Source: CAZVGZ01 sp964627605 (GTDB lineage: Bacteria > Latescibacterota > MWCZ01 > CAZVGZ01). Taken from it: DNA of 64,000 nt. Position 1 is the stretch's first letter. Each line of letters opens with the position of its first letter. Below the pieces are notes generated by a model, which had not been told where the DNA came from, did not search any database, and was given only the letters and a program-made list of their open reading frames with translations. Shown here piece by piece: positions 1 to 7,911 of the stretch. The DNA lies in contig CAZVGZ010000004.1 of assembly GCA_964627605.1 (NCBI GenBank), forward strand, positions 1 to 64,000, written 5' to 3'. The translations under genes were made by a program, and so were the position numbers.

Positions 1-67
1 GAGACTCAAAAGATCACCCTTGGCAAGCGCGTCACTGAAAAAGGCAAGTAACCGGAAAGGTCGCAGC

Positions 68-1246
68 ATGAACCCGCTATCGTCCAGAGAACGTCTACTC
101 GCGGTCCTTCGCAACGAGGAACCCGACCATATGCCTCTAGTCTTCAACACTTTTGGATTCCGACCACCTCCACACCTAAAATGGTCAAACGAGGATGAAG
201 AGGCCCAGGCCTGGCTGTCAATAGGGCTAGACGCGATGTTCCACGTCAATCCGCCCATCGCCGCGCAGCCTGATGACACGATTCGTGAATGGGTGGAGCC
301 AGCCCAGGGCGATAAAGACCCCTGTATGGTCAAGGAGTACGACACACCGGCAGGCGTCCTTCGACAGGAGGTATACCTGACCGATGACTGGAAGACTGAG
401 GATTGGCCAGGACATACCGGCGAAAGCATACGCCTGTTCGACGACTACAACACTCCGAGGTACCGCAAGCCCGCCATTGAGACCGAAGACGATATAGAGA
501 AGCTGAGATATCTCTTAAGACCGGCTTCACCAGAAACAATCGACGGATTCCACCAGCACGCATCACAAGTTGCCAAACGAGCCGACGAGTTGGGCATCCT
601 ACTCGTAGGCAACGGTGCCGTGGGAGGCGACGCGGTTTCTTGGCTTTGCGGTGCTGAGGCCGCTATCACTATGGCTGTCGATCGACCACAGATGTTCGAC
701 GATCTTATGGACGTGATTAACGAGTGGGATGTTCGCGACATCGGGACGCTGCTCGATACTCCTGTCGATCTGATTATGCGGCGTGGATACTACGAGGGCA
801 CCTCAATGTGGTCGCCAGCTTTGTTCGAGCGGTTCTTCCTACCCCGTCTCAAAGAGCAGGTAGAGTTAGCGCACCAAGGCGACCGCCATATCGGCTACAC
901 CATGAGCGTCGGCTACATGCCGCTATTGGATATGCTGGCCCAAGTGGGCTACGACGCCCACCACCTACTTGACCCTGTCACCACCGACATGCCCGTCGAT
1001 CTGCACAGAGTCAAAACCGCTTTCAACGGCAAGACCGCTGTCATCGGCGGCTTGAACGCGCACATCACTCTCGAAAGCGGAACCAGGGACGATATTCGAC
1101 AACAGGTGTTCGGTTCGGTCTCTATTCTCGGCGAAGGTGGTGGCCTGGGTCTAAGCCCAGCAGAGGGGATCTTTGCCAGCACACCATGGCAGAGCATCGA
1201 AACTCTCATCGAAGCCTGGCACGAGGTTAGGGACTACTCAGGTTAG
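68..1246 (+). CDS. Uroporphyrinogen decarboxylase-fold (URO-D/MtaA-like) protein
   Basis: This protein of about 392 residues has the TIM-barrel URO-D fold signature from end to end. It opens with a 'SRERLLAVLRNEEPDHMPL' type N-terminus, has 'GGLNAH' late in the chain, and ends with a 'GGGLGLSP' loop followed by 'TPWQSIETLIEAW'. These are hallmarks of the corrinoid/URO-D methyltransferase-like proteins common in uncultured environmental bacteria. They are distinct from true HemE, and I see no haem-pathway neighbour. An upstream in-frame TTG at 20 exists, but the ATG at 68 follows GGAAAGG at a good distance and fits the family start. The substrate cannot be told from sequence. It is probably a cytosolic demethylase or methyltransferase component; true HemE is unlikely. 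Confidence 0.85.
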   Translation: MNPLSSRERLLAVLRNEEPDHMPLVFNTFGFRPPPHLKWSNEDEEAQAWLSIGLDAMFHVNPPIAAQPDDTIREWVEPAQGDKDPCMVKEYDTPAGVLRQEVYLTDDWKTEDWPGHTGESIRLFDDYNTPRYRKPAIETEDDIEKLRYLLRPASPETIDGFHQHASQVAKRADELGILLVGNGAVGGDAVSWLCGAEAAITMAVDRPQMFDDLMDVINEWDVRDIGTLLDTPVDLIMRRGYYEGTSMWSPALFERFFLPRLKEQVELAHQGDRHIGYTMSVGYMPLLDMLAQVGYDAHHLLDPVTTDMPVDLHRVKTAFNGKTAVIGGLNAHITLESGTRDDIRQQVFGSVSILGEGGGLGLSPAEGIFASTPWQSIETLIEAWHEVRDYSG

Positions 1247-1616
1247 GTCTCACGGCACGTTTCCCAAACGACCTCTCAGCACAACCGAGGATTTGGGATA
1301 CGACAACTCCCCCACCGCAGGCGACATCCAGGGCCTCCTAAACCGCGCCATTGACCTCGCCCCAGGAATCGCCGAGATGCCAACGCTCGAAACCTGGGCA
1401 GGCCTCCGTCCAACCACCCCCGACGACCTACCGATCATCTCCTCCTGCGAGGTCGAAGGTCTCATCATCCCCACCGGCCACCACAAAAAAGGCATCCTTC
1501 TAGCCCCAATCACCGCCAACTCCATCTCAACAATGATCGATTCAGGCGACCCACCCCCAGCAATCACCCCCTTCTCCCTCTCCCGCTTTCCCCCGCCCGA
1601 AGACAACGAGCGATAA
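1247..1616 (+). pseudogene. C-terminal remnant of a ThiO-type glycine oxidase (FAD-dependent, DAO family)
   Basis: Immediately after the URO-D stop codon, about 120 codons match only the C-terminal part of glycine/D-amino-acid oxidases. The pattern 'TTEDLGYD..TAGDIQGLLNRA' precedes 'ETWAGLRPTTPDDLPI' and then 'PTGHHKKGILLAPITA', the usual order in ThiO. The N-terminal FAD-binding Rossmann half is absent, and there is no start codon or ribosome site of its own; the frame is open only because it runs backwards into the URO-D gene. I read this as a decayed gene fragment left by a deletion whose left edge is the URO-D stop. It is unlikely to be expressed as an enzyme. Confidence 0.7.
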
Positions 1617-1814
1617 CAGACCACAGCGTTAAATGGCCTCACGCTAGGCTCGAAAAACGCTTGCCGATCCCACGTTTAACGTCCTCAACACGTACGTCTG
1701 TCGGGTTCGCTTAAGGGGGTGCGGTTGTCCAGCGACCATGTTGAGAGCGACCTTGAGACTTGTAATGGGTTCACATCAAAGCGTCCATATATCCCCCGAA
1801 ACATTGGATAAGTG

Positions 1815-2294
1815 ATGGAGGCCAAAGCTGCGAGGCTGTCTAGGGTGGAGATGACGGAGATGGTGCTGCCGAGTCACACGAATCCGCTGAATACCGTTTT
1901 TGGCGGTGTGATTATGTCGTGGGTGGACATCGCGTCGGCGATCTCGGCACAGCGCCACGCACGGAGCCATGTGGTTACAGCGTCGATTGATGCAATGCAC
2001 TTTTTGGCGCCTGCCAGTCTGGGCGACAATGTCGTTCTGTTGGCGCAGGTGAACAACGCATGGCAGACGTCGATGGAGATTGAGGTGATCGTCCAGGCCG
2101 AAGAGCCGGTATCAGGCGAGCGGCGGGAGATCGGGCATGCCTACGTGACCGCAGTGGCGGTGGACGACTATGGCAAGCCGGTACCTGTGCCGCCGGTGTT
2201 GTGTGAAACCAGCGAAGAGAAAAAGCGGTCCGAAGCCGCCAACCGACGTCGAGAAGCACGCCTGGAACTTCTCAAGGGCAAAAATTCCGACTGA
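1815..2294 (+). CDS. Hotdog-fold acyl-CoA thioesterase (YciA/BFIT type)
   Basis: The protein has about 159 residues and a single hotdog domain. The N-terminal 'NPLNTVFGGVIMSWVDIA' segment is the classic acyl-CoA hydrolase helix, carrying the conserved Asn and the Asp of the WVD motif; 'HFLAPASLGDNVVLLAQV' follows as the central strand region. It should hydrolyse acyl-CoA esters in the cytosol. The C-terminus is a charged helix rich in Glu, Lys and Arg. An in-frame GTG sits directly before the ATG at 1815, and the ATG is preferred. It lies alone, convergent with the MFS gene on the minus strand, with only a few bases between the stops. Confidence 0.85.
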   Translation: MEAKAARLSRVEMTEMVLPSHTNPLNTVFGGVIMSWVDIASAISAQRHARSHVVTASIDAMHFLAPASLGDNVVLLAQVNNAWQTSMEIEVIVQAEEPVSGERREIGHAYVTAVAVDDYGKPVPVPPVLCETSEEKKRSEAANRRREARLELLKGKNSD

Positions 2295-2300
2295 ACCGCG

Positions 2301-3614
2301 TTAATCGCCCGCAGCAACCAGCCGCCGTCCACGGGCGACGTTGACCCGTGTGAGTACCAGTCCGCCAGCCAGAAAAAGAACAGTCAATGACAGCAACGCC
2401 GATCGGGTGTTTCCTGTCAGATCGGCGATAAGCGCAAACAGCAGTGGCCCGAATATCGAAGAAAGCTTTCCCGACACCGAGAAGAACCCAAAAAACTCCG
2501 CGCTTCGGTCCTTTGGAACCATACTGGCGAACAGCGAGCGACTGATCGCCTGCGAGCCGCCTAGAATCAGCGCAATGACCGCACCCAAGCCCCAAAACTG
2601 TGCTGCGGTGGTCATCGTATATGCGTAGATGACAGCCCCAAGCCACAGCGTTAGCGTCACCAGCAGCGTCGGCTTCGCCCCCCAGCGAGCAGCAGCCCGC
2701 CCGCATAAAACCGCTCCAGGAGCGCCGATCACCTGAATCATCATCAGTGTGCCGATGAGATCACCAGTGCTGAGGCTCAACGCCTGCTTTCCATATATCG
2801 ACGCCATGACGATGACGGTCTGGATGCCATCGTTATACAGCAAAAACGCGATAAGCATCACGAACAGATCGCGGTAGTTGCGCAGCTCGCGCAGTGTGCG
2901 CACCACCTGGCGCACAGCCCGGCCTATCGCCTCACCCACTGACACCGCTGCGACTGTGGTACGCTCGCTGGTCCACCGGAAAATCGGCAGCGCCCACAAC
3001 GCCCACCACACTCCCACAGTCACGAACGACACCCTCGTCGCCCACTCAGTGGACGACAGACCAAACAGTTGCGGCTTCTGGATCATCGCCAAATTTACCG
3101 CCAGCAACAATCCACCACCGACATATCCCGCTGCGAAACCAACGCCTGAAAGCGAATCTATCTCGTCGTCGCTCGCCAGATCGCGAAGTATACCGTTGTA
3201 AAACACATTGCCGCCTGAAAACCCGACGTTACCTACAATAAAGAGTCCAGACGCCAGCCAGTAGTCGCCTGTCGAGACCAACACCAGACCAGCGGTTGCC
3301 AAACAACCCAGATAGCAGAAAAGCGCTAAAAAAGGTTTTTTGCCCCAACCACCGTCGGACATCGCGCCCAAAACCGGAGCGACAACGGCGACCATGGCCG
3401 CAGACATCGCCACCGTATACCCCCAAAGCGACTCCGCCGATGTTTGCCAACTCCACGCTCCGAAACCAAGCGAAACCCCGGTCTCAGGCACCAAGGACGC
3501 GTAGTAGATCGGCAATACAGCCGCTAGAACAGTGGTCGCGAAAGCCGAATTGGCAGTATCGTAGAGTACCCATCCCCACTGATCTTTTGAAGTGGGCCAT
3601 CGGTTGGCGGCCAT
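2301..3614 (-). CDS. UMF1 / Atg22-like major facilitator transporter
   Basis: A 437-residue polytopic membrane protein with about 12 hydrophobic segments. The N-terminus reads 'WGWVLYDTANSAFATTV', the defining UMF1 motif in which the Asp-Thr-Ala-Asn segment opens helix 1. A short basic loop after helix 2 ('SDGGWGKKPF') fits the MFS loop 2-3 motif, and a long central loop separates the two six-helix halves. These proteins are inner-membrane exporters or effluxers of unknown substrate, distantly related to yeast Atg22. The start at 3614 is preceded by GGAAG. It appears monocistronic and faces away from the next rightward gene. Confidence 0.88.
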   Translation of the reverse strand: MAANRWPTSKDQWGWVLYDTANSAFATTVLAAVLPIYYASLVPETGVSLGFGAWSWQTSAESLWGYTVAMSAAMVAVVAPVLGAMSDGGWGKKPFLALFCYLGCLATAGLVLVSTGDYWLASGLFIVGNVGFSGGNVFYNGILRDLASDDEIDSLSGVGFAAGYVGGGLLLAVNLAMIQKPQLFGLSSTEWATRVSFVTVGVWWALWALPIFRWTSERTTVAAVSVGEAIGRAVRQVVRTLRELRNYRDLFVMLIAFLLYNDGIQTVIVMASIYGKQALSLSTGDLIGTLMMIQVIGAPGAVLCGRAAARWGAKPTLLVTLTLWLGAVIYAYTMTTAAQFWGLGAVIALILGGSQAISRSLFASMVPKDRSAEFFGFFSVSGKLSSIFGPLLFALIADLTGNTRSALLSLTVLFLAGGLVLTRVNVARGRRLVAAGD

Positions 3615-3709
3615 AGATCTTCCGTCAAAGATTGGGCTAAGCGGTCATTCTCAAACGATAGGTGGTTGGGAGGGCACGCGGCAATAGTGACCCCAAGCAC
3701 CATCCACAC

Positions 3710-3738
3710 TTGACGATTTCAGAGCGGTAGGGTAGTTT
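3710..3738 (+). promoter_or_regulatory. Possible sigma70-like promoter, perhaps leaderless
   Basis: TTGACG at 3710-3715 is followed after 17 bases by TAGTTT at 3733-3738. The next gene's ATG lies only about 8 bases beyond and has no Shine-Dalgarno sequence, so a leaderless or very short-leader transcript is possible. The -10 match is weak. Confidence 0.3.
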
Positions 3739-3746
3739 AGAACACA

Positions 3747-5393
3747 ATGAATCCCCTCCGGTATTTTCTATCTAGCCGATTGCTGTTGTTAGCTGTGTTC
3801 GGTGCTCCACTATGCGCCAACGCGCTTGGAACAACAGCCATCGCGCGTCTGGTGGCTCCTCTGATCGGGCCATCTCAAACGCCGGTTGCAATCCTCACGT
3901 CTTCAGATACCCTGAGGTTGAGCCTGGTTGTAACTCTGCTCCCTTCGCAAGTCGAAGGCGAGGCGATAACCGGTGTCAAACTACCTCTTCCCGCAGGTTT
4001 TGCGCTCACCGACACGCCGAACGTCGTTAGCCGATTGGGCGGTGTCTGGGATGAGTCGGTATTAGACACGGTTATTTTGGCGTACGAAACTCCGGTAATA
4101 TCCAGCGGTCGCGATTCCATCTCTCTTAATCTGGTGACCCCCACCGCCCCAGGTGATTTCACCTTTGCGCCTTCGGTCCAGATAAACGGCCAGAGCGGCA
4201 GATGGGCGGGGGTGGAACCGCTGGCTACAGGCGATCTTGATCTCCGTCTCCTCGCCCCCCACCAGGCTGTGATGTCCGTATTTCCGGGCGTCATGCTCGA
4301 AAACAACCAGTTTCAGCCAGACCTGATTGTGGTTATTCAAAACAGCGCAAGCGTCGGTGCCGAAGCGATTACTCTAGTGAAAATCAATCTGCCTCCACCG
4401 ATAGAACCAAGCGCGTTGGCCATCAGCGCTGTTACGCCCAAGGCGACTCTGTCTGGCGGAACCGCTGCGCTGATCGCGCTGCCAGAGCCCGATGAGTCCA
4501 CCACGATCAGAATTACTCTGGATAGTTCGACGGCTCTTGCGCCAGGCGATTCGGTGGTCCTGACTGTTCCCATGGCGCTCTTCGTAAGCCCGATCGGCTC
4601 TCCGGTCAGCCCGACAATCACAGCGTCGGTTGGTGCAGCGGGTGTTCCGATGTCCCAAGCCCAAGGAGCCGAAACGGTCCGTGTCGGACGGGTCACCATG
4701 AGCGTAAAAGGCGATCCGGTGTTACCTGGTGACAGCTTTTTCGTTGATTACACCGTAGCGAACCTGTCCGACTCCGGCCTGGTCGAGGTGGAGATTGCTG
4801 ACGTCTCGCTAGGTTTGCCTGACGCAGCGCTGATTTCGCCAGCGTCGCTAACCCTGACAGACGTAAGTGTCGCGACCACCGTAATCGTCAACAGTGCTGA
4901 TTCGCTTGGTTTTTCCACCAGCCAGATTCTTAACAGCGGTGACGCAATCATCGCCCAAGTCTCAGGGCTGATGACCACCACCACATCAGAGGACAAAATC
5001 GCCTTTGGCGACGGCGTAGTCACTGGGCAGATATTTGACCCCACATCCCAAGGCGGCAAACGCCCCTTTGTCATCAACACTCGCATCACTCAGAGGGTTA
5101 CCATCACCGACGAAGTCGTCAGTCACGCCACACTGTCGGCAAACGCGGTGCGGTTCCCAGACGCGACGGTCGTAGTCAGCTATCAGGGCCGCGAATCGAG
5201 CTGGAAAGTGGACGTATACAGCCTCGAAGGTGATCGGGTCAATCGCTTCACTGATGCCGATGCGCTGGGCGGACGCGAGGTGATCTGGGACGGCTCAAAC
5301 AGCGACGGGCAGCCGGTCGCTGGCGGCATCTATGTGGTGCACGTAAGCGACGCCAGACGCTCTACTCTCTACAGGGTGGCGGTGATTAGATGA
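3747..5393 (+). CDS. Secreted repeat protein with C-terminal FlgD-like sorting domain
   Basis: A 548-residue exported protein. Residues 1-28 form a signal peptide (charged start, hydrophobic LLLLAVF core, cleavage near CANA-LG). The body is beta-rich, with repeated segments resembling adhesin or Ig-like strands and no enzyme motif I recognise. The last 70 residues ('WDGSNSDGQPVAGGIYVVHV') form the FlgD Ig-like / type IX-style C-terminal module, here serving as a surface or sorting tail. The stop overlaps the start of the next gene by ATGA, so the two are translationally coupled. The coupled partner is an outer-membrane barrel, which suggests the pair works at the cell surface. The specific function is unknown. 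Confidence 0.75.
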   Translation: MNPLRYFLSSRLLLLAVFGAPLCANALGTTAIARLVAPLIGPSQTPVAILTSSDTLRLSLVVTLLPSQVEGEAITGVKLPLPAGFALTDTPNVVSRLGGVWDESVLDTVILAYETPVISSGRDSISLNLVTPTAPGDFTFAPSVQINGQSGRWAGVEPLATGDLDLRLLAPHQAVMSVFPGVMLENNQFQPDLIVVIQNSASVGAEAITLVKINLPPPIEPSALAISAVTPKATLSGGTAALIALPEPDESTTIRITLDSSTALAPGDSVVLTVPMALFVSPIGSPVSPTITASVGAAGVPMSQAQGAETVRVGRVTMSVKGDPVLPGDSFFVDYTVANLSDSGLVEVEIADVSLGLPDAALISPASLTLTDVSVATTVIVNSADSLGFSTSQILNSGDAIIAQVSGLMTTTTSEDKIAFGDGVVTGQIFDPTSQGGKRPFVINTRITQRVTITDEVVSHATLSANAVRFPDATVVVSYQGRESSWKVDVYSLEGDRVNRFTDADALGGREVIWDGSNSDGQPVAGGIYVVHVSDARRSTLYRVAVIR

Positions 5394-6838
5394 GCGTTCG
5401 CAGCAGAAACGCAATCTGGGCGGTGATGTTACTGTGCGCTGCCAACCTCTCAGCAGACGGGCCTGGGACAGCCGCCGATGGGCTTCTCTTGGATCAACCG
5501 ATGGACGCCAAGTCTGCGGCGATGGGCGGTCTTCCGATGTTCTCCTCCGGCGCTGACATCGGTGTCGTCGGTGGAACATCGGCCTTGAGAGATTCTAGAA
5601 CAGTCGGGACGTCCTATCTGTCCTGGTTTGGCGGCGCCACCATGACTACGCTAAACGGTCAGATTGGGCTTTTTGAGCGTTTTGGTATAGCCGCGTCATT
5701 TAGAAATCTGGATGTTGGCGGGTTTACAAACGTCGAGACAGAGCCTGAGGTTACCGCAAAATCGACGCTGTTGAGCGGTGGGTTGGGAGTCAGGCTGTTC
5801 GAACGGGCTGATGTTGGGATGACTGTGGGGTGGGTGAAGGATGAGCTGAGCGGAATTAGTTTCGACGGTGACGCTCTCACCTACGACGATCAGGGAGTAG
5901 TCGTCGGCTTTGACGCGATGTACCACCCCCGGCCCGACCTCTTTGTTGGAGGCTACGTCCGCAATCTGGGGACGGGTCGTACCCTTGATAGCCAGAAAGA
6001 CGATTTTCCGCTGCGTGTAGGCCTAACCGCGGCATACCAGATAGATCAGGTCTCTTTAGGCGCTCAGTTGGCGAAGCGGCAGGATCGCGAACCAGAGTTT
6101 CTTTTGGCTGCTGAGTGGAGTCTTCAGGATCGGCTTTTCGTCAGGGGTGGTTGGCGGCATATCGGTGTAGAATCGGCGATGCGCTCATACACCGCCGGGA
6201 TCGGGCTAAGACTGCGCGGCGATCTGAGGATGGACTATGCCTATCTACCAGGTCTATTCGGCGAGCAACATCTCGTGGGATTGACATACGCCTTCGGATC
6301 ACAGGCGCGGCGGGTGCCTGGGCGTGTGATGCATGACGCGGACCTCGCCAGGAACGCTCTTGTGGACAGCCTGGTGGCCTACTTTAAAACAACAATAACC
6401 CCTGGACATCAGGTCGTAATCAAACACAACGCCAGAGGCACCGGCCCGACGTTAATAGAAGGAGCCATCAGACGAGCGCTTGTTGCCTCTGGTTGTCAGG
6501 TAGCTGCGAAGGCCGATCTTTCGACACTGACCGTGGCCTACAATGTCGGCGCAAACCGGCTTGAGACTGAGAGTGTGGGGTCGTTTACATTCGGCGACGA
6601 CAGAACCAAGCGGCGCTACAGGGCCGCGCTGGCGTTACAGATTTTGGGCGCGGATGGGTTGGTGGTATCTCACAAGTGGCTTACGGTGGACTCGTCGGAT
6701 GAGTTGCCGGCGTTAGTTGCCAACCGTCTGGTCACCCCTGATGCTATCAAACGTACTCCGGTAGAACGACCGTCGCGATGGCTGGAGTGGTTGGCGGCTG
6801 CCGGGATTTTAGCCGGACTGTGGACTCTGGCATTCTGA
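5390..6838 (+). CDS. PorV/UPF0164-like outer-membrane beta-barrel protein
   Basis: A 482-residue protein with an N-terminal signal peptide (residues 1-24). The next stretch, 'PMDAKSAAMGGLPMFSSG', matches the 'AR..AMGGA..A' entrance of PorV/UPF0164 long-chain barrels. Alternating-hydrophobicity strands run to about residue 310. A second region (about 325-460) looks like a soluble alpha/beta domain, and the chain ends in one hydrophobic segment (WLAAAGILAGLWTLAF), which is odd for a barrel. In Bacteroidota, PorV shuttles type IX substrates at the outer membrane; here it overlaps the gene of a FlgD-tailed secreted protein. A role as export partner of that protein is inference. Confidence 0.68.
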   Translation: MSVRSRNAIWAVMLLCAANLSADGPGTAADGLLLDQPMDAKSAAMGGLPMFSSGADIGVVGGTSALRDSRTVGTSYLSWFGGATMTTLNGQIGLFERFGIAASFRNLDVGGFTNVETEPEVTAKSTLLSGGLGVRLFERADVGMTVGWVKDELSGISFDGDALTYDDQGVVVGFDAMYHPRPDLFVGGYVRNLGTGRTLDSQKDDFPLRVGLTAAYQIDQVSLGAQLAKRQDREPEFLLAAEWSLQDRLFVRGGWRHIGVESAMRSYTAGIGLRLRGDLRMDYAYLPGLFGEQHLVGLTYAFGSQARRVPGRVMHDADLARNALVDSLVAYFKTTITPGHQVVIKHNARGTGPTLIEGAIRRALVASGCQVAAKADLSTLTVAYNVGANRLETESVGSFTFGDDRTKRRYRAALALQILGADGLVVSHKWLTVDSSDELPALVANRLVTPDAIKRTPVERPSRWLEWLAAAGILAGLWTLAF

Positions 6839-6930
6839 GCCTTAGGATGTCTCCAATCGCACTGCCGTGCTAGCTACGGCGGCCACGCTGATCGCATGGT
6901 TTGACTGACCCGTACCCCACAGCTTGGCCA

Positions 6931-7893
6931 ATGGATATAGATGCGGCACCCAAGGCAGAGCTCCACCGCCATCTTGACGGCATCATCGACCCAGATATTG
7001 CCGCTTCCATTCGCTGTTTGCACCCGACCTATCCCATCGACCCAGATGAGCTCATTCGGGCCTATCCCGTCGATGGGTTCGAGAGTTTTCTCGACTGGTG
7101 GAACTTCACAGAACCCATCTCTGGACATCTCGATTTCTTCGCTCCCATTCTCGTGCAGCATATTGAGCGGCTAACGAAGCAGTCCGTCAGGTACGCAGAG
7201 ATAATGATTGGTGCCAGCGAGATCCCAGAAAACCACGACGAAGCGGTTGGGGCGGTCAGCCGTTTCCGGCAATCTGTTGGCACTGCACACAACATCCAGT
7301 TGGAGTTTCTGATCGCATTTTCAAGGACGAAGTCGCCAGAGCGTGTGGCGCAGATCGCAGAGAAAACGATCGCACTACTCGATGCTGGACTGGTTGCTGG
7401 TGTGGCTCTGGCAGGGCCGGAGGAGAACCACCCGGTAAAACCGTTCGCCAATACTTTTTCACGCCTATTCGAAGCGGGCGTCGGAATCGAGATACATGCA
7501 GGCGAGTGGTGTGGGCCTGAATCGGTTTGGGATGCGCTCAAATACGGCCAACCAGACAGGATCGGTCACGCAGTTGCGGCATTTGATGACAACGGACTGC
7601 TCGACGAAATCGCCAAGCGTGGAATCCACCTAGAGATGTGCCCCACGAGCAACCTCGAAACAGGCAGCCTTAAGCGGATTGAAGACCATCCCGTTCGCCG
7701 CGCAAGGGATTTGGGCCTAGATTACAGTGTCAGTATCGATGATCCAGGCGTTTTTGAATGTAGTATGACCACGGAATTCACACTACTCGCGGAACTGTTT
7801 GAGTTCGACGAGACCGATTTTGCCCAGTTATACCAAAACGCCGTGGACGCCAGCTTTGCAGATAGATTGTCCACCGACAATAAGACAACCTGA
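6931..7893 (+). CDS. add: Adenosine deaminase-like metal-dependent deaminase
   Basis: About 320 residues of the amidohydrolase ADA family. All active-site elements are visible: 'AELHRHLDG' with the two zinc-binding His, 'HAGEW' with the catalytic Glu, 'RIGHA' with the general His, and 'SIDDPGVF' with the paired Asp. It should deaminate adenosine or a related purine nucleoside in the cytosol; no signal peptide is present. An in-frame TTG at 6901 extends it by ten residues, but the ATG at 6931 gives the usual short lead before HRH. Neither start has a clear Shine-Dalgarno sequence. The exact substrate (adenosine, N6-methyl-AMP or another purine) is open. Confidence 0.85.
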   Translation: MDIDAAPKAELHRHLDGIIDPDIAASIRCLHPTYPIDPDELIRAYPVDGFESFLDWWNFTEPISGHLDFFAPILVQHIERLTKQSVRYAEIMIGASEIPENHDEAVGAVSRFRQSVGTAHNIQLEFLIAFSRTKSPERVAQIAEKTIALLDAGLVAGVALAGPEENHPVKPFANTFSRLFEAGVGIEIHAGEWCGPESVWDALKYGQPDRIGHAVAAFDDNGLLDEIAKRGIHLEMCPTSNLETGSLKRIEDHPVRRARDLGLDYSVSIDDPGVFECSMTTEFTLLAELFEFDETDFAQLYQNAVDASFADRLSTDNKTT

Positions 7894-7911
7894 ATCAGAC
7901 AGGAAAAGAAC

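Noticed and set aside
1250..1642. 130-codon minus-strand frame opposite the ThiO remnant
   Set aside because: It is a shadow of the C-rich plus-strand remnant; no ribosome site and no family-like text.
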